Source of the DNA: Phlebiopsis flavidoalba
Taxonomy: Eukaryota; Basidiomycota; Agaricomycetes; Polyporales; Phanerochaetaceae
Length of the DNA stretch: 64,000 bases
NCBI GenBank assembly: GCA_035772785.1
Contig: JAOCPU010000025.1
Location: 372,001-436,000 of the forward strand
Direction of reading: 5' to 3'
Positions 34,470-46,046 of this stretch are shown here, piece by piece. The notes under the pieces are model-generated. The model was not told the DNA's origin. It made no database searches and saw only the letters and a list, made by a program, of their open reading frames with translations. Within the stretch, counting starts at the first letter, position 1. Each line of letters starts with the position of its first letter. Both the position numbers and the translations under genes were made by a program.

Positions 34470-35585
34470 ACGGGCTGCCAAGGTATGGAGGCGCGTAGAA
34501 TGGGTCGCCCCCCCCGCACAGGTCAGGTGTCGTACATTTACGCCGTCGCGCTTGAAATTAAATAAAGCGGGTTCCTGTTGTGCATAACCTCCATCCCAAT
34601 TTTAGCGATGTCAGCCCTATCAACCTACAGCGAGTTCTCCTCGTATCTCGCCAACCTATGGAGGCTCTTCTGGTCGCCAGCAGCATAGTGAGATATGAAG
34701 CCGAACGAAGCCCTGTACAAAGAGTAGTTAATGACATGGAGAAACCTGGAGACGGTGTGTCGCCACGAGTGGCTCCCCGGATTTCGGTATTCAGAGTGAG
34801 ATCGGCATCCTAGTCCCACGAACGCGAATACTCTGTATGTGACGTCGCGCGCGCATCACGCGCGGATAGCACAGTGCCAAACGCTTGACCGCCGCCGCGA
34901 GTAGTGATTCGAAACAATACGCTCGGTGGATGAGCGCTCTCTTGGCCTAATATCTTGTGACTGGCGCATTAGCGGTTTCAGAGCCGGGATCCCGCCATCA
35001 GAAAAGCAGAGCGGCCATCTGTCATGCCTCGGGACTCGGGCTTCATGCTTGCTGCGTTGGAAAGACAAATAAAACAGGCACACTCGCAACTTACAAAGTT
35101 GCGAAAGGCAAGTCGAGCTTTTCTCGCTTGGCTAGCCGTGGCTTGAGCTACCCGATGGGGTTGGAAAGCCTGCGGTACTTGCTCGGTGGGCGTAGATGTT
35201 ACCATGGATGCGTGAATGCACCATGGGATCCGTGCCCTAGCTGCCCCCGCCGAACATTTTGACTTTTCCGACTACACAGCTCCCCTGTCCGCGCTCTCTG
35301 CCTTGGAAAGGCTATCCTGGACAGAATCTGGAAGCTCGACATACACACTGAGCCTGGTGGTGGATACATGCGCTCGGGCAACCTGTGCACGACCACTCTA
35401 CGAGAGAATATGAAGCCCGACGTTTGGTATTTACGACAGGCCTATGGTGTGTTCAGGTTGGGTGAATGCGTGATGGCTGCCCACAGGAAACAAGCGTGTG
35501 AGCGATTGGTAATTTTCCCCAAACCCGCCTCATCAGAAACTCCAAATAGTTATAAGGGATTTCGGTTTCCCTTTGACTTCCAGTG
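34470..35585. other. Unassigned region
   Basis: 1.1 kb between the secreted-protein promoter and the tRNA. Open frames on the plus strand (34580-34813, 34957-35262, 35216-35413) and overlapping minus frames show no recognisable motif. Confidence 0.35.
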
Positions 35586-35673
35586 GTCCTTGTCGATTAG
35601 TGGTTAGATCATCACGTTGTGGTTGAGCGCAATTCCGTGAAGAGACGGAGGCTCGAATCCTCTCCCTGGGACA
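35586..35673 (+). tRNA. tRNA-His (GTG) with a 12-nt intron
   Basis: Cloverleaf parts in order: acceptor 5' GTCCTTG (35586-35592), D-arm GATT-AGTGGTTA-GATC (35595-35610), anticodon stem TCACG / CGTGA (35612-35616 and 35136 offset, i.e. 35636-35640), T-arm GGAGG-CTCGAAT-CCTCT (35647-35663), and acceptor 3' CTGGGAC plus discriminator A (35666-35673). The 19-nt anticodon loop is TTGTGG, then TTGAGCGCAATT, then C. Removing the 12 nt gives TTGTGGC, the normal His loop with anticodon GTG. Positions 5-6 of the acceptor pair poorly (GTCCCAG would be expected) and two extra C bases precede the 3' acceptor, in keeping with the error pattern elsewhere. A T6 pol III terminator follows at once. Confidence 0.8.
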
Positions 35674-35679
35674 TTTTTT
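35674..35679 (+). terminator. RNA polymerase III T-run terminator
   Basis: Six consecutive T directly after the tRNA discriminator base, the normal pol III stop signal. Confidence 0.75.
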
Positions 35680-35953
35680 AATCTCGAAAATGAAACAGCG
35701 ATTTTTTTTGAAGTTTAATTGCATATGAGTCCTGACTCCTGACTCATTAGAGTACTACTCATGAGTACTACTTGCTGTACATGTAACGGGACCGTCTTGA
35801 ATAGTGGCGGTCTCGAATAAAAAATATCGTATTGTACGCTCGTTCTGTAATACGCTGAATCGCTACTCATAGTCTCATCGCAGAACTTCTTCGACTAAGT
35901 TTCATGCATGTGTTATTGGCCATGCATTGACTGAAAGCTATAGTGAGATCATC

Positions 35954-38900
35954 TTAGATTTCGCCTGCCAATGCCCCCGTGTGTGGTAGATGTGCTGTCA
36001 GAAGCCATACGATATCAGTCTTGGTAACCATTCCCGTCAACATCCCTGCCTGAGAGAAAGAGAACATGTCGTAAATTCTGAATTGGTAGTGAGAACACAA
36101 TCGTTGATGAGAACACGCTGCCGCTCACCATTTTCTGGAACATGTCGGTTAACGACCAGTTTTTTGTAAAGGGACTTCTTTTCTTAGCTGGAGGATGGCC
36201 TCGTCAAGCAAAGGAGCGAGGTTGATGAGTTCTGGATTGCTCGCTGCGATGCGCTTGGAGAAGGTCCAATGATGCGACTCAGCGAGCACACTGTCTACAT
36301 CTTCCGTTGTAAGGCGTTCTGTACGCCTCGTCAATGGACAAACCCCACTACATGACGATAGCATACGCACCGAGATGTGAGCGCAGCTTCTCACGAACCG
36401 CAAATCCGACGAGCATTTCGCCGGCCACAACAGGGAAGCCGTGGAAGGGATAACGTCTTGTAAAGTCAAGCAACTCCTTGAGAGACATTGTTTTTGATCA
36501 TCGTTAACAACCACGAGATCACGGATGGGTTTCATGATTTTTGTGCGGCTGTCTGGCCCTTGTCTCTGTACTCGCTCGGGGGAAGCCACGGATACTGGGC
36601 GCATGGCAATCCACACAGAGTAGATGCCCGTCCTTGCCCAAGTGCATCTGCCACCCACTTCGCCACAACCACTGAAATCATGATGGGCAAAACGTGCGAT
36701 AATGCGCCAGTGAGTTCGAACATGATGACGACGAGTGAAACTAGTTGTGTATGTTAAAGAGAGATTATTTTGTTCCAGGAGAGAGGACTCACCGGTCATC
36801 CTCGTCACACCGCCCAGCATTGCGGCGCGCGCCAACAACGCCATAAAAGCCAGGAGATATACAGCGCACTGTTTGGTCCGGCGGACAAGAAGAGAATATC
36901 CAGGCACCTGGATACGCGCGCTGAAGCCCTTGCCTGTACAAAATAAGACTGCTGCCGAAGGAGTAGGCAGTATTTTCTTACGTCAAAAGACCCATCGCAC
37001 GACCGATGCAGGCGCCGATGGCAATTGTGGGCAAGAAGATACCCGCCGGAATCTAGCAAACAAAGCCGTGAGCGGCATGGTCATCAACACAGACCGTGCG
37101 CTGCTCACCATCATGCCGAATGTCCATGCTGTCAGAAGCACTTTCACTCCTGCGGTGAGAATAAGGAGGAATATGTTGCGCCAAAGCGCAGTAGGGCTAA
37201 AGAAGGATTGAGCGTTGCGGTAGAGATGTCAAGCGGGTTTCCATACTTGCAGAGTCCGTGATAGTCTCCCTTGGTCGGGTCGCATTCTTGGAAGAGGTTT
37301 GAGACAAGTTCAGAGCTCTGAACCCGCAAAGAATACAACCTATTAAAGTTTAATGCGTTAGAAACGGCTAAAATGGCTTCAATAGTAGCTCACCAGGTAG
37401 CACACGGCAGCAGTCAACGCTGTGAACCCTACCCACCTCCAGCACAGGCCATTCGTAGATAGAGCTGTTCCTGCGATAGACTGCAGCAGCAGCATTAAGA
37501 CGAATAAGCAGAGAGCCAACGAGACCCTAATATGCATAAGTGAGCCGTCTATATCGCCCAACTAGAGAATCACTCACGCCAATCACGGATAGCATAAGCC
37601 ATGGAATCTGTATGGGCGCCCGTCAATTGACAGTGACACAGTCGAGAACACCGAGTGGCTACGTACCAATTCGAATGCTCTCCATGTATCACTTCCGGCG
37701 GTGACTTGGAAAAGTACAAGCTTCGATGTGCCAAAAGGGTCAACCCACTGCAAAGACACGGCCGCGATGACACTTGTGACGAACCCACGCCACATAACGT
37801 CGTTTTCATTGCTGAACGCAAAACGTGTCGAGCTCTTCCAAACCGAACAGTACGCCTCCGAGAGGGCTACCGAAGGCGACAGATACACCTGCCGAGGCTG
37901 CAGCCGCTAGGGAGTTTGCGTTTCTGGGCTGATAACAATTGAGAATGCAAGACGCGACCGTTGAGAAGGGACTCACACTCGTTGACCTTAACCCGGAATA
38001 GACGGCAGAAGAGAAAGGCCATGCAACACGCTACGTGGACCAGTGGGCCTTCTTTCCCGAGAGAAAGACCGGAGGACTACGGCGAGGGCAAGACCGAGCG
38101 CCTTGATGAGAAGTGTCCAGGTGCTGAGGAATGAGTCGAAAACATAACCTCTGAGAATCTACAAAGGGCATGTGAGCCTGCGTCGGGCTTTTTTCCTTCC
38201 TGCGACTGGCGACGCACAGCTTTTAATCTCTGGTACTGTGCACGTAGTTAGTTTCAGAGTAATCGTCAAGTTGATCCGCGGTGCTCACTTCCCGTGTGAA
38301 AAGCACTACGACATGATACTCAGGCTAGGACGTGCATATCTTGCGAAACAACTTACTAAGGCGCATATGTGACACAACCAAAATCGCAGGGGGCCGCGCT
38401 GCCTGCGAACAAAATCTAGTGGACGGGTTGTATTGACATCATGTATTGCCTGCTGTGACGAGTGGGCTTACAGCTAGTGCTATGTACACCCAGGATTGGA
38501 GCAACGAAGAGCCCAATATTGACGTGACACACCGAAATATTCGCTCCATGTTTGCCACTCGGCTCCACAAATCTCCCCGGCTGAGATTCGGAGTCAGTAA
38601 ACATATTTCCCTTTGATTACACGCGCACTCACGATCAAGCCATTACAACACGCAACTTGATTGTAGAAAGGATTATGAGCGCAACGACCTTCACGCAAGT
38701 CTCCTAGCCTATGGAAGACATTCAGCATACTAAGAAACCCTTACGCAACTCCTTAGAGTCGGAACCGAATACGAACCACTTGACCAGGATGTCTAACCAA
38801 GCACCAGCTATGCCGATACCTAGGCCTGTGAAGATGATCACTAGCCACATCCGCGACGACTCCAGTATAGGTGCCATAAGACCACGCAGCCCGCTCTGGG

Positions 38901-39322
38901 CACGCAGGGAGGTCTTCCGCTCGCGTTCAAGTCGCCTCCTCGCGATGCCAGTCTATAGTAGATCCTTCAGCATAGGGCATTGGCGCGTCCGACGCGTCTG
39001 TTGCGTCCTGTCCGAGGAATTCATATGATGATGATGCGGACACGGATTGTTCGAGGTGCGAGCTAGGGTGTTGGTTTGATGATTGGGGCTTAAACCATGG
39101 TAGGCTATGCCCGGAGTCGCTTGTGTCCCTAATGGTTGTGTGGTATCGAGACTCTAGTGCCAGCTAGGTATGACTTACTGCATTATAGGCTGAATCCCTA
39201 GGATGTGTGGGCTCTATATTTCTCGAAGAATCACGTTGACCTTCAAGCTTGCTGTGGCAATGACATTCGCAAATGGACTTCTCGCTGTGGTTCGCGGTGT
39301 GGTGCCTGTGACCAGGAGACAT
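35954..39322 (-). CDS. CLC-type voltage-gated chloride channel / Cl-/H+ exchanger
   Basis: Membrane anion transporter with cytosolic CBS domains, similar to fungal Gef1-like CLCs of endomembranes. From ATG at 39322 the first exon carries a His/Cys-rich leader, then a 25-nt intron-like gap at about 39155. A conserved pre-TM block [17 protein letters not shown] and [19 protein letters not shown] follow (38830-38990). The filter region [19 protein letters not shown] has GKEGP at 38044-38058, including the gating glutamate. Then [25 protein letters not shown] at 37029-37043 within [31 protein letters not shown] and [20 protein letters not shown]. The C-terminal CBS part ends [20 protein letters not shown] and GALAGEI, TAA at 35954-35956. 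Motif order covers the full length, roughly 750 residues. More than ten introns or frame breaks. Confidence 0.9.
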
Positions 39323-39403
39323 TGAATTGGTTTGAGCGTATTCTCTCCTTTGTAGTCACCACTAACCGCTTTTTCCGCTAGTCAATGGGTACAAAGAACA
39401 ACA

Positions 39404-40962
39404 ATGTCTAAACTTCAGAGCTTCGCGGTCGGGACGTGCTGGTCGTGGAAGAGAAGGAAGTCCAGAGGCACCGGCGTCTTGACTGGAACACTCCTCTTAA
39501 GCTTGAACCTCTACCACCACCTTCTCGACGACTCTCCGCACGACACGACGCAGATGCTAACCTTCCTACAGAGATCACTGTGGTCCTCCCTCTTTCCAAC
39601 CCCATCTCCGGCTAACGTCCTTCCTCCGCAAGTGTGGGAGCTGGTTATGGACGAGCTCAACTCTGACACCGATGGACGCTGGCATTCGCTCGAGAGAGTT
39701 GTTCGCTGGTTTCTCGTTCATGGCGACAGATGGCCCAACGACGGATTCTCTACACGGTCTTTATCTCTAACACGTTTGCCCTTTCTGAGTATGTCGACTA
39801 TGCTAGGGCTCACCATCAGTTTGGGGCAGCCATACGCGAGTTATACATCGACGGACGCGGCAGATTTCATCTCATTCAAGGCTTTATACGATGTTCTGGC
39901 CGCCACTCCTCACTTGAAGTCGCTCAATCTCTACAACCTGTCGTTCCTCCACTGGCCAGTCAACGTCATCATGCTCAACCCTGTTAAAACGTTTAACCAT
40001 CTCACTCATCCGCATTGGCGACGGCACCTGTACTTCTCGGCACCTACTTGAATGCTTCCGTGGTCCCTTTCACGATGTCGAAGAACTAGTCCTAGGACCC
40101 TGCAGTGCGCACTTTTTGAACGCTTACCATGGGGCTTCGCCTTATCTTCGCCTACGCAAATTGGTCTTACCTGAACTTGATACGAAACAACTGGCTTTCT
40201 CTGTCGAACTATTGCTTCATGTACCTCCCTCGACATGACTCTTCCTACTCCACTTGATGTCAGCGATCTCGTACAAGTGATAGGCCCAACGGTTGAATGT
40301 CTATCTCTCAAGCTCGACATACCGAACAATGGACCTAGCGATCGAGGTTCGTCCCATCTACCGTCTGCCTGGCGACGACTCATTATTTTTAGGACATCCT
40401 ATGCTTTCTCTAAGGGGATTTACTTCTTTAAAGACGGGTCCACTTACATCTTGAAGGCGACAATACTGACTTGTGGCCCATACGGTCCAAGATCCTGCGA
40501 ACACTGCCGCCCTCGGTCACATCTCTCTGTCTCTCGCTGAATGTGGGTACTCCGGATGCGTTGGCAAAACTTATCGGTCCACATCGCCTTTTGTTTACAC
40601 GCTTGAACAAACTTCAACGGCTCATGTTCGTCACTCGCCCTCCTACCGATGTCGAGGAGACCCCCAGGCTTGCTGACAGCGAGTGCGCCCTCGTGGACCA
40701 GCAACTTCAACGCGCACTACCAGGTCTTCATGCGCGGGGCGTACTGCAACCTTTTGGCGCGTCTCATGTATTACAATAGCAAGCTATGCTCTGGGACCCG
40801 AGGGTTTGGCTCATCTGGAAACTCGATGATATGTTTCGCACGAGGTTCTGCTTGCTTCTGCGGAGAGTACTCCCATAGATCTCGGTACTCGCCTCATAAT
40901 GGAACGACCGATACTCGCCTGCGAAATGTCATGTCCCCTCATATGATGATTTCTGGTTCCTA
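39404..40962 (+). CDS. F-box protein 2
   Basis: Probable SCF adaptor. The F-box appears at 39620-39745 across a frame break: LPPQVWELVMDELNSDTD, then LAFARESCSLVSRSWRQMAQ and RR. The ORF from ATG 39404 includes an N-terminal extension, but the true start could be the in-frame Met nearer the F-box. Later text is leucine-rich (AATPHLKSLNLYNLSFLHWP, LKLDIPNNGPS) and fits the LRR-like body of agaricomycete F-box proteins. The C-terminal end near 40962 is a guess. Similar text (NLVSGLPVEISDRDFKTF) at 41075-41130 suggests the gene may reach about 41350. Confidence 0.6.
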
Positions 40963-41679
40963 AATGCAATTCCCACCGCGTGCGAACATCTCGTGTTCAA
41001 TATCTGTGCCTGTCACCACCACTTTTCTCGGCGGAGATGTTAACTAGGTGATTCTGGTCACCCACCACGTCGCCAGCAAACCTCGTATCGGGTCTTCCTG
41101 TGGAGATATCGGACCGTGACTTCAAAACCTTCACATTTTGCACAGTTTAAATTCACGCTCCAACCCCGCAGCGTGAACATGATGCTCAAGGGCTCGACCT
41201 CGACCATCAGATGACGGCCGGATTTGTCCAACGATGTCCACCTTGTCTACACCAGCGTCGCGGCACGACTGGTACCTGCGCGACTCTAACTGCGCGTAAT
41301 GACCCATTCTACCCACATATATTGCTACGCCCTGAGTCTGAGGGCCAGGCTAGACCAAGTTAACGATCTACCCTCCCCGTTTTGTCCTGGTTTCTACCTC
41401 GCGCAGCCCCTGCTTCAATAATTCATAGAACTCTAGAAAGCTTCGACTCGCGACCGCTCTATGACTTTGCCTACCCTTGGCGTGATACGCCACAAAGCTC
41501 GACACTGCCAAAAGCAAAACCGACAGACGCGCCACATGCCCTTTTAAGCTCGCGCGCTCGCGCCGGAGTCCTGCAACTGCCGCTCCCCCTTCCCGGCTCG
41601 ATACTCTGCCGGATTGTTCTCTTGTTTGCCATTTTGTTATAAAAGACGAACTATACATTGACAGTGCCACTCGAGCAGA
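40963..41679. other. F-box 3' flank and phosphatase promoter
   Basis: The first 400 bp may still belong to the F-box gene. The last 250 bp (about 41430-41679) precede the phosphatase start. A TTATAAAAG element at about 41637-41645 is a good TATA candidate about 40 bp before the ATG. Confidence 0.45.
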
Positions 41680-42472
41680 ATGAAGTCCTTCACGTCGTCC
41701 CCCTCGCTGCCCTCGCTCACAAAACGCAAAGCGATCGTCGGGCTCGCTGACCCGCGCACGCCACGGCGAGCCGCGCGCCATCGCTCATCCTGCCACGGCT
41801 CTACCTCGCGAATTGGACCATAGCGGACAACGAGGCGCTACTCAACGAGCTCGGCATCACGCATGTTGTTTCTGCGCTCGAGTTCCCTCCCGAGTACACG
41901 GGTGGCTCCATCAAGACTTTACACGTCCGAGTCGAGGATACGTTCAGGACGGATATCCTTCGTCATCTGGACGGCACAACGGCCTTCATAAAGGAGGCGT
42001 TGGAAGAAAATGAGACCAATAAAGTGCTGGTGAGTCTTGAGGTTGTGTTATTGTCCGACTTGAACTCTGCCATGACACGACTGCCACTCATAGGTCCACT
42101 GTCCTCATGGGGATATCCCGCTCCGCTACTGTCGTCTGCGCCTACCTCATCGCGACAACACCTATGACAGCGCCTGAGGCAATTGCTTTCGTGACTGAGA
42201 GGCGTCCGGTGGCCTCACCAAACGTGGGGTTCCGACGACAGCTCGAGACTTACGCTGTGCAATATTGCACCCCGTCAGAAGCCGCGACACGTGGAGTCAT
42301 GAACTCCATTACGGACAGAATGAGGAAGCTGCAGGTGAAATCCGAGTCCGGCAAGCCTCAGGAGCAGAGAACATCGCACGAGAGAAGAGCAAATCGTGGA
42401 AGTGATATCTACGTGAGCAATTCTTCCGGAGGTGCTGCCATCGTTCGGAAATCACTGGGGGATTGTGTATGA
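41680..42472 (+). CDS. Dual-specificity protein phosphatase
   Basis: Cysteine-based phosphatase that removes phosphate from Tyr and Ser/Thr. The ATG at 41680 gives a basic N-terminus MKSFTSSPSLPSLTKRKAIV. After a frame change, the DSP core reads LILPRLYLANWTIADNEALL, ELGITHVVSALEFPP and LHVRVEDTFRTDILRHLDGT (general-acid Asp in VED). An intron lies at 42030-42093 (GTGAGT...CATAG). The active-site loop follows directly: VHC, then one extra C in the DNA, then LMGISRSATVV, i.e. HC-x5-R once the extra base is discounted. The rest is AYLIATTPMTAPEAIAFVTE, RRPVASPNVGFRRQLE and a Ser/Lys-rich tail with stop at 42472. About 240 residues, an atypical small DSP without a MAPK-docking domain. The active site is intact apart from the one-base insertion. 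Confidence 0.85.
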
Positions 42473-42732
42473 TCGTCGACTGTATATGACTTTTTTTTTG
42501 GGTCGTTTTTGGTCATCATCGTAGACACTGGTCCTTATTAGATGAGATACGGACACTGGGGGATGTCTTGGGTGAAAAGTCATGTATTTTCATGTTTGCA
42601 CGGACTATTACATTGTGGGTTCATATCAGCTCGGTTAGTGTAGGTTCGTGAAGATGGGTGCCACAACGACTATGAGCGGCTGCAGGGCGTATAGCCCGAT
42701 GGGCCAGCGAGCAGACAGTACGTTTGCATATG

Positions 42733-43523
42733 GTCAGCTCATAGTCAGGATTGAGATCCAGGTCGAGATCAAATACTTCTTGTGGAGGCATATGATGATC
42801 AGGTCGGTATGGATTAGGTCCTGCCAGGTGTGGAGGGAGCTCAACAGAGCGTGGTGAGATGGTAGGAGCTAAAAGAGGCTAGTGAGGATCCAATTCACAG
42901 AACAATGTCAAGACCATACCTTTGCCAACCTCATGAGTTTCCCCGAGCATACCCAGGGGAGCCTCATCGTTCATGTGGCCACGGCGCATCTTCTCCTCGT
43001 TAGGGAAAGGCGGGGAAGAATAACGGTGGAGGCGGTTGGCCTGGCACGAGCTCTGGCATATTGGGAGGCGCAGATGAGAATGCTGACAGGCTCTGGGCGT
43101 ACGCCAGGAGTTCAGGGTACGGAATTGCAGCTAAAAAACGTCTCTCATAAGATCTTAGTGCGCTCACGAAGAAACAGATACTCGCCAGCTTTTGCAGCCT
43201 CGATATTCTTGATTCGCTCGTTGCCTTCTGTCAATAATACATCAAGTTCTCTCTTGCCCTGTTTGCCCAAACCCTGTATTATCTCCCTCCATTTCTCTTC
43301 CAAGGCCAAAAACTCCTCCTTAAGCCGCTCATTTCTTTCGGTGCTTTATTTGGTGTGTTCTCGCGAGCTTCACTGCAGCAGCCAGGGACGCGTCGGCTTC
43401 CAGAAAAGGGCCGTGATTGGCGGCACGGGCGGTGGTCGCGTCTGTGGTGGTGCTAGAGAGTGGAATAGAGTCTGCAGTGAGAGCCTGGAGGTCATTGAGG
43501 GGTTGCAGGAGGATGTCAGACAT
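42733..43523 (-). CDS. MED4: Mediator complex subunit 4
   Basis: Middle-module subunit of the Mediator that links activators to RNA polymerase II. The ATG at 43523 gives MSDILLQPLNDLQAL, then a Ser/Thr/Pro-rich stretch and FLEADASLAAAVKLARTHQI. A coiled-coil region follows (LKEEFLALEEKWREIIQGLG, GKRELDVLLTEGNERIKNIE). The family signature AAIPYPELLAYAQSLSA (43081-43137) continues into SSAPPNMPELVPGQPPPPL and FPNEEKMRRGHMNDEAPLG. An intron (GTATGG...CACTAG, about 42882-42922) leads to a proline-rich exon and an acidic tail FDLDLDLNPDYE near 42735. Motif order matches MED4 throughout. The exact stop is uncertain by a few codons. It runs in the same direction as the cellobiohydrolase gene further right, with about 0.5 kb between them. 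Confidence 0.87.
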
Positions 43524-44008
43524 GGAGTGCGGCGTGTCGCGCGTTGAGCGGCCAGGGAAAGGGTGATAAATTTTTGCCTTGATGTGGAGGGGCCAGCGAG
43601 ACTCGAGGATGGGAACATTGGCAGACATGAGGTGATAGAATCCAACAGCTCTCACAACGTAATGAGCGTGTCTGCGGAAGGTCCAGCGTCAGAGCGCACA
43701 TCAGGAACGGCGTTCCTAATTGTGGACGCACGCGCGCGGACGCTAGGACGCTGGCGCTTTAGCTGCCACTACCGCCCTGATATGTTCCCACGCGTGCGGC
43801 CTGCGCGCTTGGCGCTGAGCTTCGAGCAATCGAACCCTCTTGCCACAGGTACAGCTCCTAGGGTAGGTCGTATTATTAATGGCGCTGCGCAGATGTTTTT
43901 CACAAGAGTATATACACGGCTGAACACAGAAACTGCTGTACATTTTGAAGCGAACAACAGAAATCGTGGACACTGAAACCTCAACTACCACCTCGCACCC
44001 TTTGGGGC
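43524..44008. other. Intergenic, MED4 upstream / CBH downstream
   Basis: Should contain the MED4 promoter and the 3' untranslated region of the cellobiohydrolase. Open frames on both strands here have no motif. Confidence 0.45.
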
Positions 44009-45891
44009 TTAGTAGCACTGTGAGTAGTCTGTAACGCGCCCATTAGATAAAGATTTTATATCGTATGAAAAAGATAGCTTACAAGGATTCGATACGTGGC
44101 AGGTAAAGCCGGAAGCGCAAGTGTTCGGGGCCAGTGTAGCCAATACCACCGCACTGACCCCATTGCGCAACGGTGCCGCTCGCGGGAGTAGCAGTCGTCG
44201 ACTGTGGCTACTGGATGCGGAAAGAGGCGGAAGAGCTACCGGTTCCAGGTTCCAGAGCCTCCGCCACCGGAGGACTTCTGGCCAACTGGCCAGCCGCGAA
44301 CGTCGAGCCCAAATCACCGAACTTGATGTTGGAGAAGATGACCTTCGCGTTCGGGGCTCTGGCTCTCAACATCGGCGGGCACACCGGATGTTGTGGCGCA
44401 GGTACCACGAGCAACACCGGGAGAAGATGGCGTCCTTGTGTGGTGGGGGTAGTCCGAATCGAGCCAGAGACATCGAGGGCCCGCGTAGTCGTCCCAGATG
44501 GAAAGCGCCAGCCACCATACCCGCCGTCAACGCCCTCCCCAACCTGCTGAGACCGCCGTGTTGATCGAAGTAATTGGTGTCTCCGAAGACTTCTTTCTTT
44601 TCGCATTTGACAGTTTATGTCAGCCACTGGGTATCATACACGGCCGAAAACTAAGCTCACCTGTTGCGCGCAGAAGTTCTCCGTGATCGAGTTAACGGGG
44701 TCGATACCGGGGATGTTTTTTGACGCTTTTCGCAGTTCTGGATGACCTTCCCGTTTCTGAACATAAATGCGGCGAATCTCGTGAGGTCTCCAGTACGAGG
44801 TGTTGTCGCTGGTGATGAACTGGGTGACGACGAGTGAAGGGCGCGGAGGTGTCGACGGTCATGCCCTTGACCAGGAACGTGGTGTCGCCCATACGGAACG
44901 AGTTGAAATCACAACCGTCACGGCATCACAGAGCCCCGTGTCCCTGGTGCAGTCATCACCCGAGCAGCGGGTCTGGCCATCCGATCGGTCTCGCAGGGGT
45001 GGGTGGTGGGGTGTGTTGCCGCTGCGTCGGAATTAGCCTGGGAAAATATGATCAGTGATTGAACTTTGTGAGAGTAAAATGGACTGTAACTCACCTCCCA
45101 AATATCCATCTCTGTGCAGGCAGGTTTCCAAAGGAGCCTGTGCCTGCCTTTGCACTTGGTGGCGTTTTCCAGTCGAGCGGAGAGTTTCGCCTGCGAAAGG
45201 AAAGAAAACGGACCTTAAGAGCTCCATAAACGCCGTGGAACGGTGGGCATTATTTCCACATACCTCTCGCCGTTGATAGAATTTGACTGTCGCGAGGGCA
45301 CTGCGAGTCGCAGTATCCAGTACCGTATTTTGGTGCACCGGACCTTGTTGGTGGGGAACTTGTGCCATACCACCCTCACGCGTCCATCTGGACTGAGGTA
45401 CAGAGCGCCGTTGAGAACCGCAAGGGAGCTGGGACATGTCGACGTCAAAGTGTGACCTCCTTGATTGAAAGGCAGCGTGAACAGGTGATATTCCGACTCA
45501 TAATATCGAGAAGGTAGACACGGGAGCCAACGTTGCTCGCCGGTCACGAACTGAGAGAGTGAGGGCGTCCCCAGAAGAGCTGATCCGTAAGTTCCCTCGT
45601 AGTCTGCACACGTCGAAGAGCACAGTTGGCAGCGCAGGTGGCGCCGTCAGGCAAAGCGTGGCATCCCACTGGTTGCCGGTGTAAGCAGTTGGTGTAATCC
45701 GGTTTGGGTGTGGAGCCAGCGCCATTTTGCGTCGAGGACGACGGAGGTCTGCTGAGTGACACATCCTCCGCTGGTGGTACACTTTTGCGACGTGAGGACG
45801 GGGTGGGTCTCCGCCATCTGGGTGCCGACCTGCCTGGCCGCAACACCACAGCTGCGAAGGAGAAGGCGAGGAGTGCCGAAGTGCGGAACAT
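44009..45891 (-). CDS. GH7 cellobiohydrolase I with C-terminal CBM1
   Basis: Secreted reducing-end exo-cellulase releasing cellobiose. The ATG at 45891 gives a signal peptide [16 protein letters not shown]. The mature start reads [20 protein letters not shown] and [20 protein letters not shown], then a [10 protein letters not shown] block and CAANCAL. Later come LFTL, the DVDVSQLPCGLNGALY-like region, and the catalytic motif C-T-EMDIWE at 45095-45112 (nucleophile Glu, Asp, acid/base Glu), split from the next exon by an intron (GTGAGTTACAG). Then [20 protein letters not shown], an [12 protein letters not shown] block, [19 protein letters not shown], and [17 protein letters not shown] Ser/Pro linker precedes CBM1 ([20 protein letters not shown]), whose last residues SQCY sit after an intron. 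Stop at 44009. A TATA box lies upstream. Many frame breaks. Confidence 0.93.
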
Positions 45892-46037
45892 GGGACTGAA
45901 ATGTTCATGTCAGTGAGTTCTACACTAAGCAGCATGTCATTTTCAACGCACCCGGAAAACCTGTGTCGATAGGCGAGGTACCGGGACGCTTTGCGAGAGT
46001 GCTGTTGGCTCTGCCGCTTCACCTAGTCAGAAAGTTT

Positions 46038-46046
46038 CCTTTTATA
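46038..46046 (-). promoter_or_regulatory. TATA box of the cellobiohydrolase gene
   Basis: TATAAAAGG on the minus strand, about 150 bp upstream of the ATG at 45891, usual for inducible fungal cellulase genes. Confidence 0.6.

Noticed and set aside
41680..42472. The phosphatase as a pseudogene
   Set aside because: Only single-base indels break it, one of them exactly in the active-site loop. All conserved residues are otherwise present, matching the general error pattern.
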